NCBI GenBank assembly: GCA_018402525.1
Contig: JAGYIR010000007.1
Location: forward strand, 123,597 to 187,596
Source: Crocinitomicaceae bacterium
GTDB lineage: Bacteria > Bacteroidota > Bacteroidia > Flavobacteriales_D > Crocinitomicaceae
Direction: 5' to 3'
Length of the DNA stretch: 64,000 nucleotides
Under the pieces are notes generated by a model, which saw nothing but the letters and a program-made list of their open reading frames with translations, made no database searches and had not been told where the DNA came from. Both the position numbers and the translations under genes were made by a program. This document shows positions 63,946-64,000 of the stretch, piece after piece (the stretch's first letter is position 1; each line of letters opens with the position of its first letter).

Positions 63946-64000
63946 TGGTCCCAGCTGGGCTCGAACCAGCGACCACCTGATTATGAGTCAGGTGCTCTAA
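63946..64000 (-). tRNA. tRNA with anticodon CAU (elongator Met or Ile2), 5' end outside the window
   Basis: The reverse strand shows the end of the D arm (TTAGAGC), the anticodon arm CTGACTCATAATCAG with anticodon CAT, a T arm GCTGG-TTCGAGC-CCAGC and the acceptor strand TGGGACC plus A. The first roughly 20 bases lie beyond the edge. The variable region and T arm look closer to Ile2 (lysidine) tRNAs than to elongator Met of E. coli, but this is not decisive. CCA is not encoded. Confidence 0.93.

Overview
The window looks like a chromosomal segment of a Bacteroidota bacterium, most likely Flavobacteriales and possibly Crocinitomicaceae (Fluviicola-like); the family call is a guess from gene content. 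The supporting signs are type IX secretion sorting domains on three exported proteins, a MurF-alanine racemase fusion, a BlaR1-type M56 peptidase carrying a TonB domain, GatB/YqeY directly behind ftsZ, promoters of the Bacteroidota form TTG-N18/20-TAnnTTTG, and a general lack of Shine-Dalgarno sequences.

Layout. 1-2.3 kb: end of a PP2C/SpoIIE phosphatase gene, a pterin synthase-family gene, then an AT-rich accessory patch opened by an attC-like folded repeat (908-1039). 2.5-18.7 kb (minus strand): a nearly complete division and cell wall cluster in the order mraZ-rsmH-ftsL-ftsI-murE-mraY-murD-(orphan)-ftsW-murG-murC-ftsQ-ftsA-ftsZ-yqeY. The orphan gene between murD and ftsW resembles the MurD C-terminal domain. 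ftsI and rsmH carry frameshifts. Direct GTGGTA repeats that look like MraZ operators lie on both sides of the divergent region in front of mraZ and an EamA transporter. 19-27 kb: EamA transporter, rplU-rpmA, a frameshifted AddB-like nuclease, a DUF4143-type ATPase, a TraB/GumN protein, hutI and tRNA-Leu(CAA).

27.5-36.8 kb: a BlaI/BlaR1-like pair with a perfect palindromic operator, then a LysR regulator divergent from a DabB-DabA inorganic carbon pump. The pump is followed by a coiled-coil protein, a zinc-ribbon protein, a small membrane protein and a full-length Sua5, which consumes bicarbonate. This is the most interesting accessory locus here. DabA keeps all four expected zinc ligands.

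36.9-64 kb: M20 amidohydrolase plus a second, divergent alanine racemase; fumC; a double amidohydrolase whose first domain seems dead; a b-type membrane protein with a lipoprotein cytochrome c; hflX; a large T9SS surface protein; M20 dipeptidase; an ArsR-type regulator with a perfect palindrome in front; murF-alr; tdk; an M28 peptidase; a sensor kinase; a glycosyltransferase; a rhodanese and fatty acid hydroxylase group; a secreted deiminase built like Porphyromonas PPAD; a secreted T9SS protein; and a tRNA with anticodon CAU running off the right edge.

Five apparent single-base indels in three genes (ftsI twice, rsmH once, the AddB-like gene twice) suggest uncorrected sequencing errors more than true gene decay, because ftsI and rsmH sit in an otherwise intact essential operon. 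No CRISPR array, prophage or insertion sequence was seen.
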